Source: Herbidospora cretacea
GTDB taxonomy: Bacteria > Actinomycetota > Actinomycetes > Streptosporangiales > Streptosporangiaceae
Assembly: GCF_001570605.1 (NCBI RefSeq)
Contig: NZ_BBXG01000025.1
Location: forward strand, 1 to 64,000
Reading direction: 5' to 3'
Length of the DNA: 64,000 nucleotides
A model generated the notes under the pieces. The model was not told the origin of the DNA, made no database searches, and worked only from the letters and a program-made list of their open reading frames with translations. How positions within the stretch are numbered: position 1 is the stretch's first letter; every line of letters starts with the position of its first letter. Positions 26,022-34,439 of the stretch are shown in pieces. The translations under genes were made by a program, and so were the position numbers.

Positions 26022-27236
26022 ATGCGCATCGAGATCGACATCGACAAGAAGACCCTGATCGGGGCGGCGGCCGGTGCGGCCTTCACGATCCTGATCGTGG
26101 TCATCATGTACGGGATCTTCGGCGGCGACGGCGGTCAGGAGCAACAGCCCGGGATGAAGGTCGAGAACATCCAGCCCGACAACGGCGCCCGTTCTCTCCC
26201 GACGCTGGGCACCGACGACGGCGCGGTCGAGGAGGACTTCCCGGAAGAGGAGGAGCCGGTGCGGAACGAGGAGGAGAACAAGGACTTCGAGCCGTTCGTG
26301 GCCAGCCAGCAGCCTCCGGACATCGCGATCCCCGACGGCGAGGGCAAGATCGCCTGTCCCGAGGCGACCGTGACCGTCACCACCGCCGAGGAGCTCACCG
26401 GCGCGCTCGCGCAGGCCCAGCCGGGCGACGTGATCTTCATGGAGCCGGGCGAGTACCAGGGCCATTTCGTGGCCGCCGCGAAGGGCACCAAGGACCAGCC
26501 CATCTTCGTCTGCGGCTCGCGGGACGCGATCATCGACGGCGGCGGCGTCAAGGAGGGCTACGCCTTCCACCTGAACGAGGCCGACTACTGGCGGCTGATC
26601 GGCTTCACCGTCCGGCACGCCCAGAAGGGCGTGATGGCCGACAAGAGCAACTTCAACGTCGTCCAGGACCTCGACGTGAACCACATCGGCGACGAGGGCA
26701 TCCACTTCAGGAACTTCAGCTCCGACAACATCGCCCAGTACAACATCATCTGGGGTACCGGCCTGCGCCGTGACAAGTACGGCGAGGGGGTCTACTTCGG
26801 CACCGCCGAGAGCAACTGGGCCACCTTCTCCGGCGGCCAGATGGACAAGAGCGACCGCAACATCGCGCGCGGGAACGTCATCCGCGCCACCGCCGAGTCC
26901 ATCGACATCAAGGAGGGGACCACCGGCGGAAAGATCATCGGAAACATCTTCGACGGCTCGGCCCTCACCGGCGACGGACACAACGACAGTTGGGTGGACG
27001 TCAAGGGGAACGGCTACCTGATCGAACGCAACACCGGCCGCGGGACCAGCGCGGACGGCTTCCAGACCCACAAGATCATCAATGGCTGGGGAACCGGGAA
27101 CACCTTCCGGCTCAACGTCATCGATCTGGGCGGTTCAGGGGGCTACGGCATCAACGACACCGCAGGCGGCAACACCATCGCCTGCGACAACGAGGTGACC
27201 GGCGGCCCGCTCACCAAAAAGAGCGAATGCTCCTGA
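26022..27236 (+). CDS. Membrane-anchored beta-helix protein, polysaccharide lyase-like
   Basis: 404 residues with a single N-terminal membrane anchor (about 11-33, IGAAAGAAFTILIVVIMYGIF), an acidic linker (EEDFPEEEEPVRNEEENK) and a beta-helix domain from about 110 on. The domain resembles chondroitinase B/alginate lyase (PL6-like) and related beta-helix folds: PGEYQGHFV, the DEGIHFR coil, GEGVYFG, SIDIKEG, SADGFQTHKI. It is not a copy of paralogues A and B and lacks their tail. It begins two bases after the preceding stop. Lyase or epimerase activity is an inference from fold and neighbourhood; no catalytic Lys/Arg pair was assigned. Confidence 0.75.
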   Translation: MRIEIDIDKKTLIGAAAGAAFTILIVVIMYGIFGGDGGQEQQPGMKVENIQPDNGARSLPTLGTDDGAVEEDFPEEEEPVRNEEENKDFEPFVASQQPPDIAIPDGEGKIACPEATVTVTTAEELTGALAQAQPGDVIFMEPGEYQGHFVAAAKGTKDQPIFVCGSRDAIIDGGGVKEGYAFHLNEADYWRLIGFTVRHAQKGVMADKSNFNVVQDLDVNHIGDEGIHFRNFSSDNIAQYNIIWGTGLRRDKYGEGVYFGTAESNWATFSGGQMDKSDRNIARGNVIRATAESIDIKEGTTGGKIIGNIFDGSALTGDGHNDSWVDVKGNGYLIERNTGRGTSADGFQTHKIINGWGTGNTFRLNVIDLGGSGGYGINDTAGGNTIACDNEVTGGPLTKKSECS

Positions 27237-27257
27237 GTTTCTGCGAGAGAACTGACA

Positions 27258-28589
27258 ATGACTGAAACCGCACTCCCCCGGCTCACCGTCATCGGGACCG
27301 GGTATCTCGGAGCCACTCACGCGATCTGCATGGCCTCCCTCGGCTACGAGGTGGTCGGCCTGGACACCGACCCCCGCAAGATCGAGCGGCTGCAGTCCGG
27401 CGAGGTGCCCTTCTTCGAGCCGGGCCTGCCGGAACTGCTCGCCAAGACGATGGAGACCGGCCGGCTCCGGTTCACCACCTCGGTGGAGGAGGCCGCCGCC
27501 CACGGCGACGTCCACTTCATCTGCGTGGGCACCCCGCAGAAGCCCGGCATGGACGCCGCCGACCTGACCTACGTCGACGCGTCCGTGGCCGCCCTCGCCC
27601 CTCTCCTGGACCGCAAGGTGCTGGTCGTCGGCAAGTCGACCGTCCCCGTCGGTACCGCCGCACGACTGACCGCGCTGGTCAAGGAGCTGGCCCCGGCCGG
27701 CGACGAGATCGAGCTCGCCTGGAACCCCGAGTTCCTGCGTGAGGGCTTCGCCGTGGACGACACCCTGCGCCCCGACCGGCTCGTGTTCGGCGTGGCCTCC
27801 GACTGGGCGCGCGAGCAGCTGGAGGCGTCGTTCCGGCCGATCATCGATTTGGGCACCCCGGTCGTGGTGACCGACCTGGCCACCTCGGAGCTGGTGAAGG
27901 TGGCGGCGAACTCGTTCCTGGCCACGAAGATCTCCTACATCAACGCGATGGCGGAGATCTGCGAGGCCACCGGGGCCGACGTCCGCCACCTGGCCAAGGC
28001 GCTGGCCCACGACGACCGCATCGGCGGCCGGTTCCTCCAGCCGGGTCTGGGCTTCGGCGGCGGCTGCCTGCCCAAGGACATCCGCGCCTTCGCCCACCGG
28101 GCCGAGGAGATCGGCGTCGGCCAGGCCGTGTCGTTCCTGCGCGAGGTGGACGCGATCAACCGCCGCCGCCGCTCGCGCACGATCGACCTGGTCCGCGAGA
28201 TGCTCGGCGGCCAGCTCAACGGCAAGAAGGTGGCCTGCCTGGGCGCGGCCTTCAAGCCGAACAGCGACGACATCCGCGACGCCCCGGCGCTCGACGTGGC
28301 CCGCACCATGCACGGCCTGGGCGCCAACGTCCGCGTCTACGACCCGGCCGCGCTCGACAACGCCCGCCGCGCCTACCCCGAGCTGCGCTACGGCACCAGC
28401 GCCATGGACGTGGCGGCCGACGCCGACGTCGTGGTGCTGCTGACCGAGTGGGCCGAGTTCCGCGAGATCGAGCCCTCCGCCCTGGCCGCCGTGGTGAAGC
28501 ACCGCCGCATCGTGGACGGCCGCCACGCCCTGGACGCCGAGTTCTGGCGTGCCGAGGGCTGGGAGTACCGGGCGCTCGGCATGCCGTAA
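27258..28589 (+). CDS. UDP-glucose/GDP-mannose 6-dehydrogenase family protein
   Basis: 443-residue NAD-dependent nucleotide-sugar dehydrogenase producing a uronic-acid donor. The Rossmann motif GTGYLG is at 13-18, STVPVGT in the middle, NPEFLREG before the hinge, and the catalytic Cys270 in GFGGGCLPKD. Overall it looks like UDP-glucose dehydrogenase; GDP-mannose dehydrogenase (AlgD) has a similar active site and cannot be excluded. It closes the operon and is followed by a strong terminator. Its presence strongly suggests that the GT2 synthase uses UDP-glucuronate or a related uronate. Confidence 0.93.
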   Translation: MTETALPRLTVIGTGYLGATHAICMASLGYEVVGLDTDPRKIERLQSGEVPFFEPGLPELLAKTMETGRLRFTTSVEEAAAHGDVHFICVGTPQKPGMDAADLTYVDASVAALAPLLDRKVLVVGKSTVPVGTAARLTALVKELAPAGDEIELAWNPEFLREGFAVDDTLRPDRLVFGVASDWAREQLEASFRPIIDLGTPVVVTDLATSELVKVAANSFLATKISYINAMAEICEATGADVRHLAKALAHDDRIGGRFLQPGLGFGGGCLPKDIRAFAHRAEEIGVGQAVSFLREVDAINRRRRSRTIDLVREMLGGQLNGKKVACLGAAFKPNSDDIRDAPALDVARTMHGLGANVRVYDPAALDNARRAYPELRYGTSAMDVAADADVVVLLTEWAEFREIEPSALAAVVKHRRIVDGRHALDAEFWRAEGWEYRALGMP

Positions 28590-28598
28590 ATCCGCCTG

Positions 28599-28636
28599 AA
28601 GACAGGGGACACGCCATCGCGTGTCCCTTTTGTCTT
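28599..28636 (+). terminator. Intrinsic terminator of the exopolysaccharide operon
   Basis: Nine-base-pair stem GGGACACGC / GCGTGTCCC, loop CATC, followed by TTTTGTCTT. An outer AAGACA/TGTCTT pairing extends the stem across a small internal loop. It begins 10 bp after the dehydrogenase stop and is the most classical rho-independent terminator in the window. Confidence 0.92.
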
Positions 28637-28699
28637 GTATGGGGCATTTTCGCAATCCGGGACTTGTTGGTTAGGACAAGCAAGTACTTCGGGGGCCTC

Positions 28700-30391
28700 A
28701 TGTCGAACCGGTATCCGTGGATCGCGCTGAGCAACACCACCCTGGGCATGCTGCTCGCCACCCTCAACGCCTCGATCGTGATCATCTCGCTGCCGTCGAT
28801 CTTCCGCGGCATCCACCTGAACCCGCTCGAACCCGGCAACGTCTCCTACCTGCTCTGGGTCCTGATGGGCTACATGCTCGTCTCGGCGGTCCTGGTGGTC
28901 ACGCTCGGGCGTCTCGGCGACATGTTCGGCCGGGTCCGCATGTACAACGCGGGCTTCGCCGTCTTCACCGTCGGCACGATCGTGCTGGCCCTGGACCCCT
29001 TCCAGGAGTCGGCCGGTGCCCTGTGGCTCATCGGCTGGCGGGTGTTCCAGGGCGTCGGCGGCGCGCTGCTGATGGCCAACTCGGCGGCGATCCTCACCGA
29101 CGCCTTCCCCGCCGGGCGGCGCGGCATGGCCATGGGCATCAACCAGGTCGCCGGGATCGCCGGGACCTTCCTCGGGCTGGTCGCGGGCGGGCTGCTGTCG
29201 CAGGTCGACTGGCGGCTGGTGTTCTTCGCCTCGGCGCCCATCGGGATCATCGGGACGGTGTGGGCGTACCGGAGTCTGCGGGAGACCGTCACCAAGGTCG
29301 AGGGCGCGAAGATCGACTGGTGGGGGAACCTGGCCTTCGCGGCCGGTCTCACGATGGTGCTGGCGGCGGTGACCTACGGCATCCAGCCCTACGGCGGCCA
29401 CTCCATGGGCTGGACCAACCCGCTCGTGGTCGGCGGCGTCGTGCTGGGCCTGCTGATCCTGGCGGTCTTCTGCCTGATCGAGACCAAGGTGGCGCAGCCG
29501 ATGTTCCACCTCTCGCTGTTCCGGATCAGGGCCTTCGCGGCCGGGAACGTGGCCGGGCTGCTGGCCTCGATCGCCCGGGGCGGCCTGCAGTTCATGCTGA
29601 TCATCTGGCTCCAGGGCATCTGGCTGCCCCTGCACGGCTACCGCTTCGAGGACACCCCGCTGTGGGCCGGGATCTACCTGCTGCCGCTGACCGCGGGCTT
29701 CCTGCTGGCCGGCCCGGTGTCGGGCTACCTGTCCGACCGGTACGGCGCCCGCGCCTTCGCCTCCGGAGGGCTGATGCTGTCGGCGCTGGCCTTCGCCGGG
29801 CTGCTGGTGGTGCCGATCGACTTCCCCTACGGGGGGTTCGCGGCGCTGATCTTCCTGAACGGCGTCGGGTCGGGCCTGTTCACCGCGCCCAACACCACCG
29901 CGATCATGAACTCGGTCCCGGCCGGGCAGCGCGGCGTGGCCTCGGGCATGCGCGCCACGTTCACCAACGCCGGGATGGTCCTGTCGATCGGGGTCTTCTT
30001 CTCGCTGATGATCGCCGGGCTGGCGAACACGCTGCCGCAGACCCTGACCGGCGGCCTCGCCCAGCACGGCGTCCCCGCCGGAGTCGCCGCGGCGGTCGCC
30101 GCGCTGCCGCCGGTCGGCATCCTGTTCGCGGCCTTCCTCGGCTACAACCCGATCGAGAACCTGCTGGCCCCGACCGGCGCGCTCGCCCACGTGACCCCGG
30201 CGAACGCCGCCGCCCTGACCGGCCGGGAGTACTTCCCGACCCTCATCTCCGGCCCCTTCCACCAGGGTCTGGTGGTGGTGTTCGCGCTGGCCATCGCGAT
30301 GTCGCTGATCGCCGCCGTCGCCTCGCTCCTGAGAGGCGGCCGGTACGTCCACGACGAGCTGATCCTCCCCGAGGCCACGGTGAGCCGATGA
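28700..30391 (+). CDS. MFS transporter, DHA2 (EmrB/QacA) family
   Basis: 563-residue drug/proton antiporter-type permease with about fourteen membrane helices. The loop 2-3 motif is LGRLGDMFGRVRMY and motif C-like glycines lie in helix 5 (INQVAGIAGTFLGLVAGGLL). The N-terminal LNASIVIISLPSIF matches the DHA2 first helix. The ATG at 28700 has GGGGGC upstream. It overlaps the MarR gene by 4 bp (ATGA), a common arrangement in which the regulator controls the pump. Substrate unknown. Confidence 0.92.
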   Translation: MSNRYPWIALSNTTLGMLLATLNASIVIISLPSIFRGIHLNPLEPGNVSYLLWVLMGYMLVSAVLVVTLGRLGDMFGRVRMYNAGFAVFTVGTIVLALDPFQESAGALWLIGWRVFQGVGGALLMANSAAILTDAFPAGRRGMAMGINQVAGIAGTFLGLVAGGLLSQVDWRLVFFASAPIGIIGTVWAYRSLRETVTKVEGAKIDWWGNLAFAAGLTMVLAAVTYGIQPYGGHSMGWTNPLVVGGVVLGLLILAVFCLIETKVAQPMFHLSLFRIRAFAAGNVAGLLASIARGGLQFMLIIWLQGIWLPLHGYRFEDTPLWAGIYLLPLTAGFLLAGPVSGYLSDRYGARAFASGGLMLSALAFAGLLVVPIDFPYGGFAALIFLNGVGSGLFTAPNTTAIMNSVPAGQRGVASGMRATFTNAGMVLSIGVFFSLMIAGLANTLPQTLTGGLAQHGVPAGVAAAVAALPPVGILFAAFLGYNPIENLLAPTGALAHVTPANAAALTGREYFPTLISGPFHQGLVVVFALAIAMSLIAAVASLLRGGRYVHDELILPEATVSR

Positions 30392-30810
30392 TGACCGATG
30401 TGGATCTGCTGGCCGAACGGCTCAAGTCGGCCCTGGCCCGCCTCGGGCGGCGGGCCCGCCGCCAGACGCGCGGCGACCTGACCGCCGGTCAGACCTCGAC
30501 GCTGGCGGCGGTCTCCCAGCTCGGCCCGGTCAGGCTCGGCGACCTGGCCGCCCACGAGGGCGTCAGCGCCCCGACGCTGAGCCGGCTGGTGGGCGGCCTG
30601 GAGGGCTTGGGCCTGCTGGTGCGCGCCCCCGACCCTGCCGACGGCCGGGCCTCCCTGATCAGCCTGAGCCCGACCGGGGAGGCCGAGCTCACCCGGCTGC
30701 GGGGCGACAGCATCGCCTTCCTCGTGGCCCGGATCTCGGCCCTGCCGCCGGAGGAGCGGGAGGCGCTGGCGGCGGCCCTGCCCGCCATCGAGCGCCTGGC
30801 CGGCTCATGA
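30388..30810 (+). CDS. MarR-family transcriptional regulator
   Basis: 140-residue winged-helix regulator: helices GQTSTLAAVSQLGPVRLGDL, recognition helix SAPTLSRLVGGLEGLGLL, wing RAPDPADGRASLISLSPTG. That order and the DGRA wing are diagnostic for MarR. Two adjacent ATG codons (30388 and 30391) are possible starts. Translation is coupled to the upstream MFS gene, and it probably represses that transporter in response to a small ligand. Confidence 0.93.
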   Translation: MMTDVDLLAERLKSALARLGRRARRQTRGDLTAGQTSTLAAVSQLGPVRLGDLAAHEGVSAPTLSRLVGGLEGLGLLVRAPDPADGRASLISLSPTGEAELTRLRGDSIAFLVARISALPPEEREALAAALPAIERLAGS

Positions 30811-30826
30811 GCGGGTCATGACCCTG

Positions 30827-31609
30827 TCACGACGCCGTCATGCGCATCATCTGCGGCGGCTTGTTCCCGGCCCCGAGCCCGCCGTCGACCGGCAGCGTCA
30901 CCCCGGTGATGTACGACGACTGGTCGGAGAACAGCCAGATGACCGTCGCCGCGACCTCCTCGGGCAGCCCGACCCGGCGCATCGGGGTGGCGTTCCCGGC
31001 CTTGCGCTGGACGTCCTCCCCCGCCGCCTCCAGGTGGTAGGTCAGGATCGGCCCCGGGGCCAGCACGTTGGCCCTGATCCCCTGGTCGGCGTAGTCGAGG
31101 GCGGCCACCTTGGTCAGCCCGATGATCCCGGCCTTGGCCGCGACGTAGCCCGCGAGGTTGGCGGTGCCCTGCACCCCGGCCACCGAGGCCATGTTGACGA
31201 TCGACCCGCCGCCCGAGGCCATCATGGCGGGGATCTGGAACTTCATCCCGAGGAAGGTGCCCCGGACGTTGGTGCGGATGCCGAGGTCGAAGTCGAGCGG
31301 GTCGATCTCGGCCAGCGGCGCGGGCACCGGCCCGTCGGTGGCGTTGTTGAACGCGGCGTCCAGCCGCCCGAACTTCTCCATGGTCAGGGCGACGAGCCGC
31401 TCGGCCGAGTCGGAGTCGCCCACGTCGGTGGGCACGGCCAGCGCCCGCCCGCCGAAGGTGCGGATGTCGGCCGCGACGGTCTCGATGGCGGTGGAATCAC
31501 GGGCGGCCAGGACGACGGCGGCCCCGGCACGGGCCAGGGCCCGCGCGGTGACCGCCCCGATGCCCCGGCTCGCTCCGGCGACAATCGCGACTTTCCCGTC
31601 AAGTGTCAT
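30827..31609 (-). CDS. SDR family oxidoreductase
   Basis: 260-residue classical short-chain dehydrogenase: GASRGIG cofactor motif near residues 12-18, NNATDG, catalytic Ser in NMASVAGVQG, and YVAAKAG as Tyr-x3-Lys. The C-terminus PVDGGLGAG is typical. A truncated glucose/ketoreductase-like role cannot be told apart. The ATG at 31609 lacks a strong ribosome site; an upstream ATG at 31669 would add 20 residues. It is divergent from the DinB gene and converges on marR. Confidence 0.9.
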   Translation of the reverse strand: MTLDGKVAIVAGASRGIGAVTARALARAGAAVVLAARDSTAIETVAADIRTFGGRALAVPTDVGDSDSAERLVALTMEKFGRLDAAFNNATDGPVPAPLAEIDPLDFDLGIRTNVRGTFLGMKFQIPAMMASGGGSIVNMASVAGVQGTANLAGYVAAKAGIIGLTKVAALDYADQGIRANVLAPGPILTYHLEAAGEDVQRKAGNATPMRRVGLPEEVAATVIWLFSDQSSYITGVTLPVDGGLGAGNKPPQMMRMTAS

Positions 31610-31667
31610 AAATGACTTGTTCCCCGGCGATGTCGGGTATCTGTCTAGCGTTTGGCACCATAACCCC

Positions 31668-32168
31668 ATGAGAATCGACCCGCCCCTCGCCGGCGACGAG
31701 CGCGCGACCCTGGCCTCCTTCCTCGACTACCACCGCGACACCCTGGCGATGAAGTGCGAGGGCCTCACCGGCGACCAGCTGAGGCTGCGCGCGGTCGAGC
31801 CCTCGTCGCTCTCGCTGCTCGGCCTGGTCAGGCATCTGGCCGACGTCGAGCGGGCGTGGTTCCGCATCCGCCTGAACGGCGAGGACCTGCCGCCGATCTT
31901 CTTCACCGACGCCGCCCCCGACGACGACTTCGACGCCCTCGACACCGCCCCGGCCGAGGAGGTCTTCGCCACCTGGAAGGCCGAGATCGAGCTGGCCCGG
32001 AAGATCAGCGCGGAGACCGACCTCGACGCTCTGATGAAGCGGCCCAACCGGGCGGGCGAGCACATGTCGCACCGCTGGATCCTCGTCCACATGATCGAGG
32101 AGTACGCGCGCCACAACGGCCACGCCGACCTGCTGCGCGAGCGGATCGACGGCGCGACCGGCGAGTAG
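31668..32168 (+). CDS. DinB family protein (DUF664-like)
   Basis: 166-residue four-helix-bundle protein with the metal-binding histidines of the DinB/YfiT fold: DYHRDTLAMK, VRHLADVERAWF, and EEYARHNGHADLLRE with two His. The family includes mycothiol- or bacillithiol-dependent transferases of unknown substrate. The ATG at 31668 is supported by the conserved length. A TAGCGT box lies 16-22 bp upstream. Its stop abuts the stop of rseP on the opposite strand. Confidence 0.88.
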   Translation: MRIDPPLAGDERATLASFLDYHRDTLAMKCEGLTGDQLRLRAVEPSSLSLLGLVRHLADVERAWFRIRLNGEDLPPIFFTDAAPDDDFDALDTAPAEEVFATWKAEIELARKISAETDLDALMKRPNRAGEHMSHRWILVHMIEEYARHNGHADLLRERIDGATGE

Positions 32169-33470
32169 CTAGCCGCTCAGCCTGATGGGGTTGACGATGT
32201 CGGCGAAGATCAGCAGGCCGCCCATGAAGAGCAGCACGACCGCCATCGCGTAGGTGAGCGGCAGCGCCTTGGCCACGTCGACGTAGCCGGGCGCGGGCCG
32301 CCGGGTGAGACGGGCGAAGCCGCGCTTGAGGCCCTCCCACAGGCCGCCCGCGATGTGGCCGCCGTCGAGCGGCAGCAGCGGGACCAGGTTGAAGATGCCG
32401 ATCGCCAGGTTCAGCCCGGCCAGCAGGTTGATGAAGATGACGATCTTGTTCTCGAGCGGCGCGGCCGAGGCGGCGATCTCCCCGCCGATGCGGCCCGCGC
32501 CGACGATCCCGATCGGGCCGTTGGGATCGCGCTCCTCACCGGAGAAGGCGGCGTGCCAGACGCCGACCATCTTGGAGGGGATGTCGACCATCGACACGGC
32601 GGTCCGGGTGGTCATGTCCCACATCTCGGAGACGACGTAGCCGGGGCCCTGCCGCTCGATCACCTGGGTCGGCTCGACGCCGAGGAACCCGACGTTCTGC
32701 ACGACCTTGCTGGGGTCCTCCAGGTCGGGCCGCGCGGTCGCGATCAGGTTCACGGTGAGGGTCTGCCGCTGGCCGGCCCGGTCGATGACGATGGGCACCG
32801 GGCCCGCGCCGTGGGCCCGGATCGTCGCGGTCGCCGACTCCCACGAGGTCACCGGCTTGCCGTCGATGGAGACGAAGGTGTCACCCTTCTGCAGCCCGGC
32901 CGCGAGGGCGGGCGTCTGGGGGTCGGTGGCCCTGCACTCGCGGTTGGCCTCGGTGGCCGGGATCACGCACTTGCTGATGTCGTTGACGGTCGGCTTCAGC
33001 ACGGTCACGCCGAAGCCCATCATGACGATCGCGAACAGCACGAAGGCCAGCACGAAGTTCATGAACGGCCCGCCGGACATGATGATGACCTTCTGCCACC
33101 ACGGCTTGCGGTAGAAGACCCGGCTCTCGTCGCCGGGCTTGATCTCCTCACCGGCGACCTGGCGGGCGTTCTCGATGAGGCCCTGCCACGGGCCGGTCGA
33201 GATCGACCGCAGCTTGTTGGGGTCGTCGCTCGGGCGCGGCGGCAGCATCCCGATCATGCGGATGTAACCGCCCATCGGGATCCACTTGACGCCGTATTCG
33301 GTCTCGCCGCGCCGGCGCGACCACAGGGTGGACCCGAATCCCACCATGTACTGCGTGACCCGCACGCCGAAGATCTTCGCCGGGACGAGGTGGCCGATCT
33401 CGTGGAGCGCGATCGACACCAGCAGGCCGACGAACAGGATCACGAACCCGGCAACGAACTGCCAGCTCAT
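32169..33470 (-). CDS. Site-2 membrane metalloprotease (RIP, M50 family)
   Basis: 433-residue intramembrane zinc protease of the RseP/Rip1 type. The first membrane helix carries the zinc site HEIGH at 23-27. A PDZ domain occupies about 170-260 (AGLQKGDTFVSIDGKPV), and the second active-site helix holds LVPLLPLDGGH with the third ligand Asp. A cluster of hydrophobic segments gives about four membrane spans. It cleaves anti-sigma factors or other membrane substrates after a site-1 cut; the substrate here is unknown. The ATG lies in GCCGATGAGC with a weak GGGGG upstream. dxr and ispG, often its neighbours, are not in this window. Confidence 0.93.
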   Translation of the reverse strand: MSWQFVAGFVILFVGLLVSIALHEIGHLVPAKIFGVRVTQYMVGFGSTLWSRRRGETEYGVKWIPMGGYIRMIGMLPPRPSDDPNKLRSISTGPWQGLIENARQVAGEEIKPGDESRVFYRKPWWQKVIIMSGGPFMNFVLAFVLFAIVMMGFGVTVLKPTVNDISKCVIPATEANRECRATDPQTPALAAGLQKGDTFVSIDGKPVTSWESATATIRAHGAGPVPIVIDRAGQRQTLTVNLIATARPDLEDPSKVVQNVGFLGVEPTQVIERQGPGYVVSEMWDMTTRTAVSMVDIPSKMVGVWHAAFSGEERDPNGPIGIVGAGRIGGEIAASAAPLENKIVIFINLLAGLNLAIGIFNLVPLLPLDGGHIAGGLWEGLKRGFARLTRRPAPGYVDVAKALPLTYAMAVVLLFMGGLLIFADIVNPIRLSG

Positions 33471-33657
33471 CGGCGCATACCCCCGGCAGGCGGAAAATCA
33501 GTCTCGCATCGAGAGTAGCCCACCCCGTCCGGAGTCCCGTCGTGTCCGCATTCGCGGGTATTTCCCCTGGGCAACTTGCGGTGGGTTTGCCGAACGTAGA
33601 GACTTCGATGACACTGTGCGTCTGCCCGATCACCCTGAGGTATGAGATGGGGGCCTC

Positions 33658-34263
33658 ATGATCAAGATATTGGTGGCCGAGCACCTTCCCTTCGTCCGCC
33701 ACGGCCTGGTCGCCTCCCTCAACGGAGAGAGCGATCTCGAAGTGGTGGCGGGGGTGGCCTCGGGGGAGGACGCCATCCCGGCCGCGCTCCGGCACCGGCC
33801 CGACACCGCCGTCATCAACATCGACCTGCCCGCCATGGGCGGCCTGACGGCCGCGACCCGGCTCCTGGAGAAGGTGCCCGGGTGCCGGGTGATGATCCTC
33901 TCCTCGCAGGCCAACCCGGGGCAGGTGCGGCGGGCGTTCGCGGCCAACGCGCTGGGCTTCATGGGCACCGACGCCGGGCCCGAGAAGCTGGCCGAGGGCA
34001 TCCGGCTGATCGCGGCCGGGCGCCGGGCGGTCGACTCCGACCTGGCCGTGGCCGCGCTCCAGACGGCGGAGAACCCGCTGACCCGGCGCGAGCTCGACGT
34101 GCTCCGCATCGCCGCGCAGGGGGCGCGGTCGAAGGAGATCGCCGACGAGCTCTACCTGTCGGTGGGAACGGTCCGCAACCACCTGTCGCGGATCATGTGC
34201 AAGACGGGGGCCAGGAACCGGGTCGACGCGGTCAGGATCGCGAGCGACTCCGGCTGGTTATAG
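33658..34263 (+). CDS. LuxR-type response regulator with atypical receiver
   Basis: 201 residues: receiver domain 1-120 and a LuxR HTH at about 140-200 (LTRRELDVLRIAAQGARSKE, then SVGTVRNHLSRIM). The phosphoacceptor Asp56 is present in VINIDLPAMGG, but the acidic pair at positions 8-9 is reduced to Glu-His, and the invariant switch Lys (normally in GYLLKDA) is replaced by Thr104 in GFMGTDA. That predicts weak or absent phosphorylation. No histidine kinase gene is adjacent. The start ATG at 33658 follows GATGGGGGCC. It is divergent from the site-2 protease gene. Confidence 0.9.
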   Translation: MIKILVAEHLPFVRHGLVASLNGESDLEVVAGVASGEDAIPAALRHRPDTAVINIDLPAMGGLTAATRLLEKVPGCRVMILSSQANPGQVRRAFAANALGFMGTDAGPEKLAEGIRLIAAGRRAVDSDLAVAALQTAENPLTRRELDVLRIAAQGARSKEIADELYLSVGTVRNHLSRIMCKTGARNRVDAVRIASDSGWL

Positions 34264-34439
34264 AGATCGCTCACAACCCCGAGCTGGAGATACAGGGCCG
34301 GGCCTCCGCAGGTGAGCCGCGCCGCCAACCTGAGAAGGCCCGGGGACCCTGAATGGGGCCGCTCTCCGGCGACACCCCCGTACCGCCGGTGACCGGATAA
34401 AGGGTCTCAAGTCACATCAGTCACGACCAGTGACTAACG

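Noticed and set aside
34419-34435. Small hairpin AGTCAC-GACCA-GTGACT between convergent genes
   Set aside because: Six-base stem without T-run is too weak to call a terminator.
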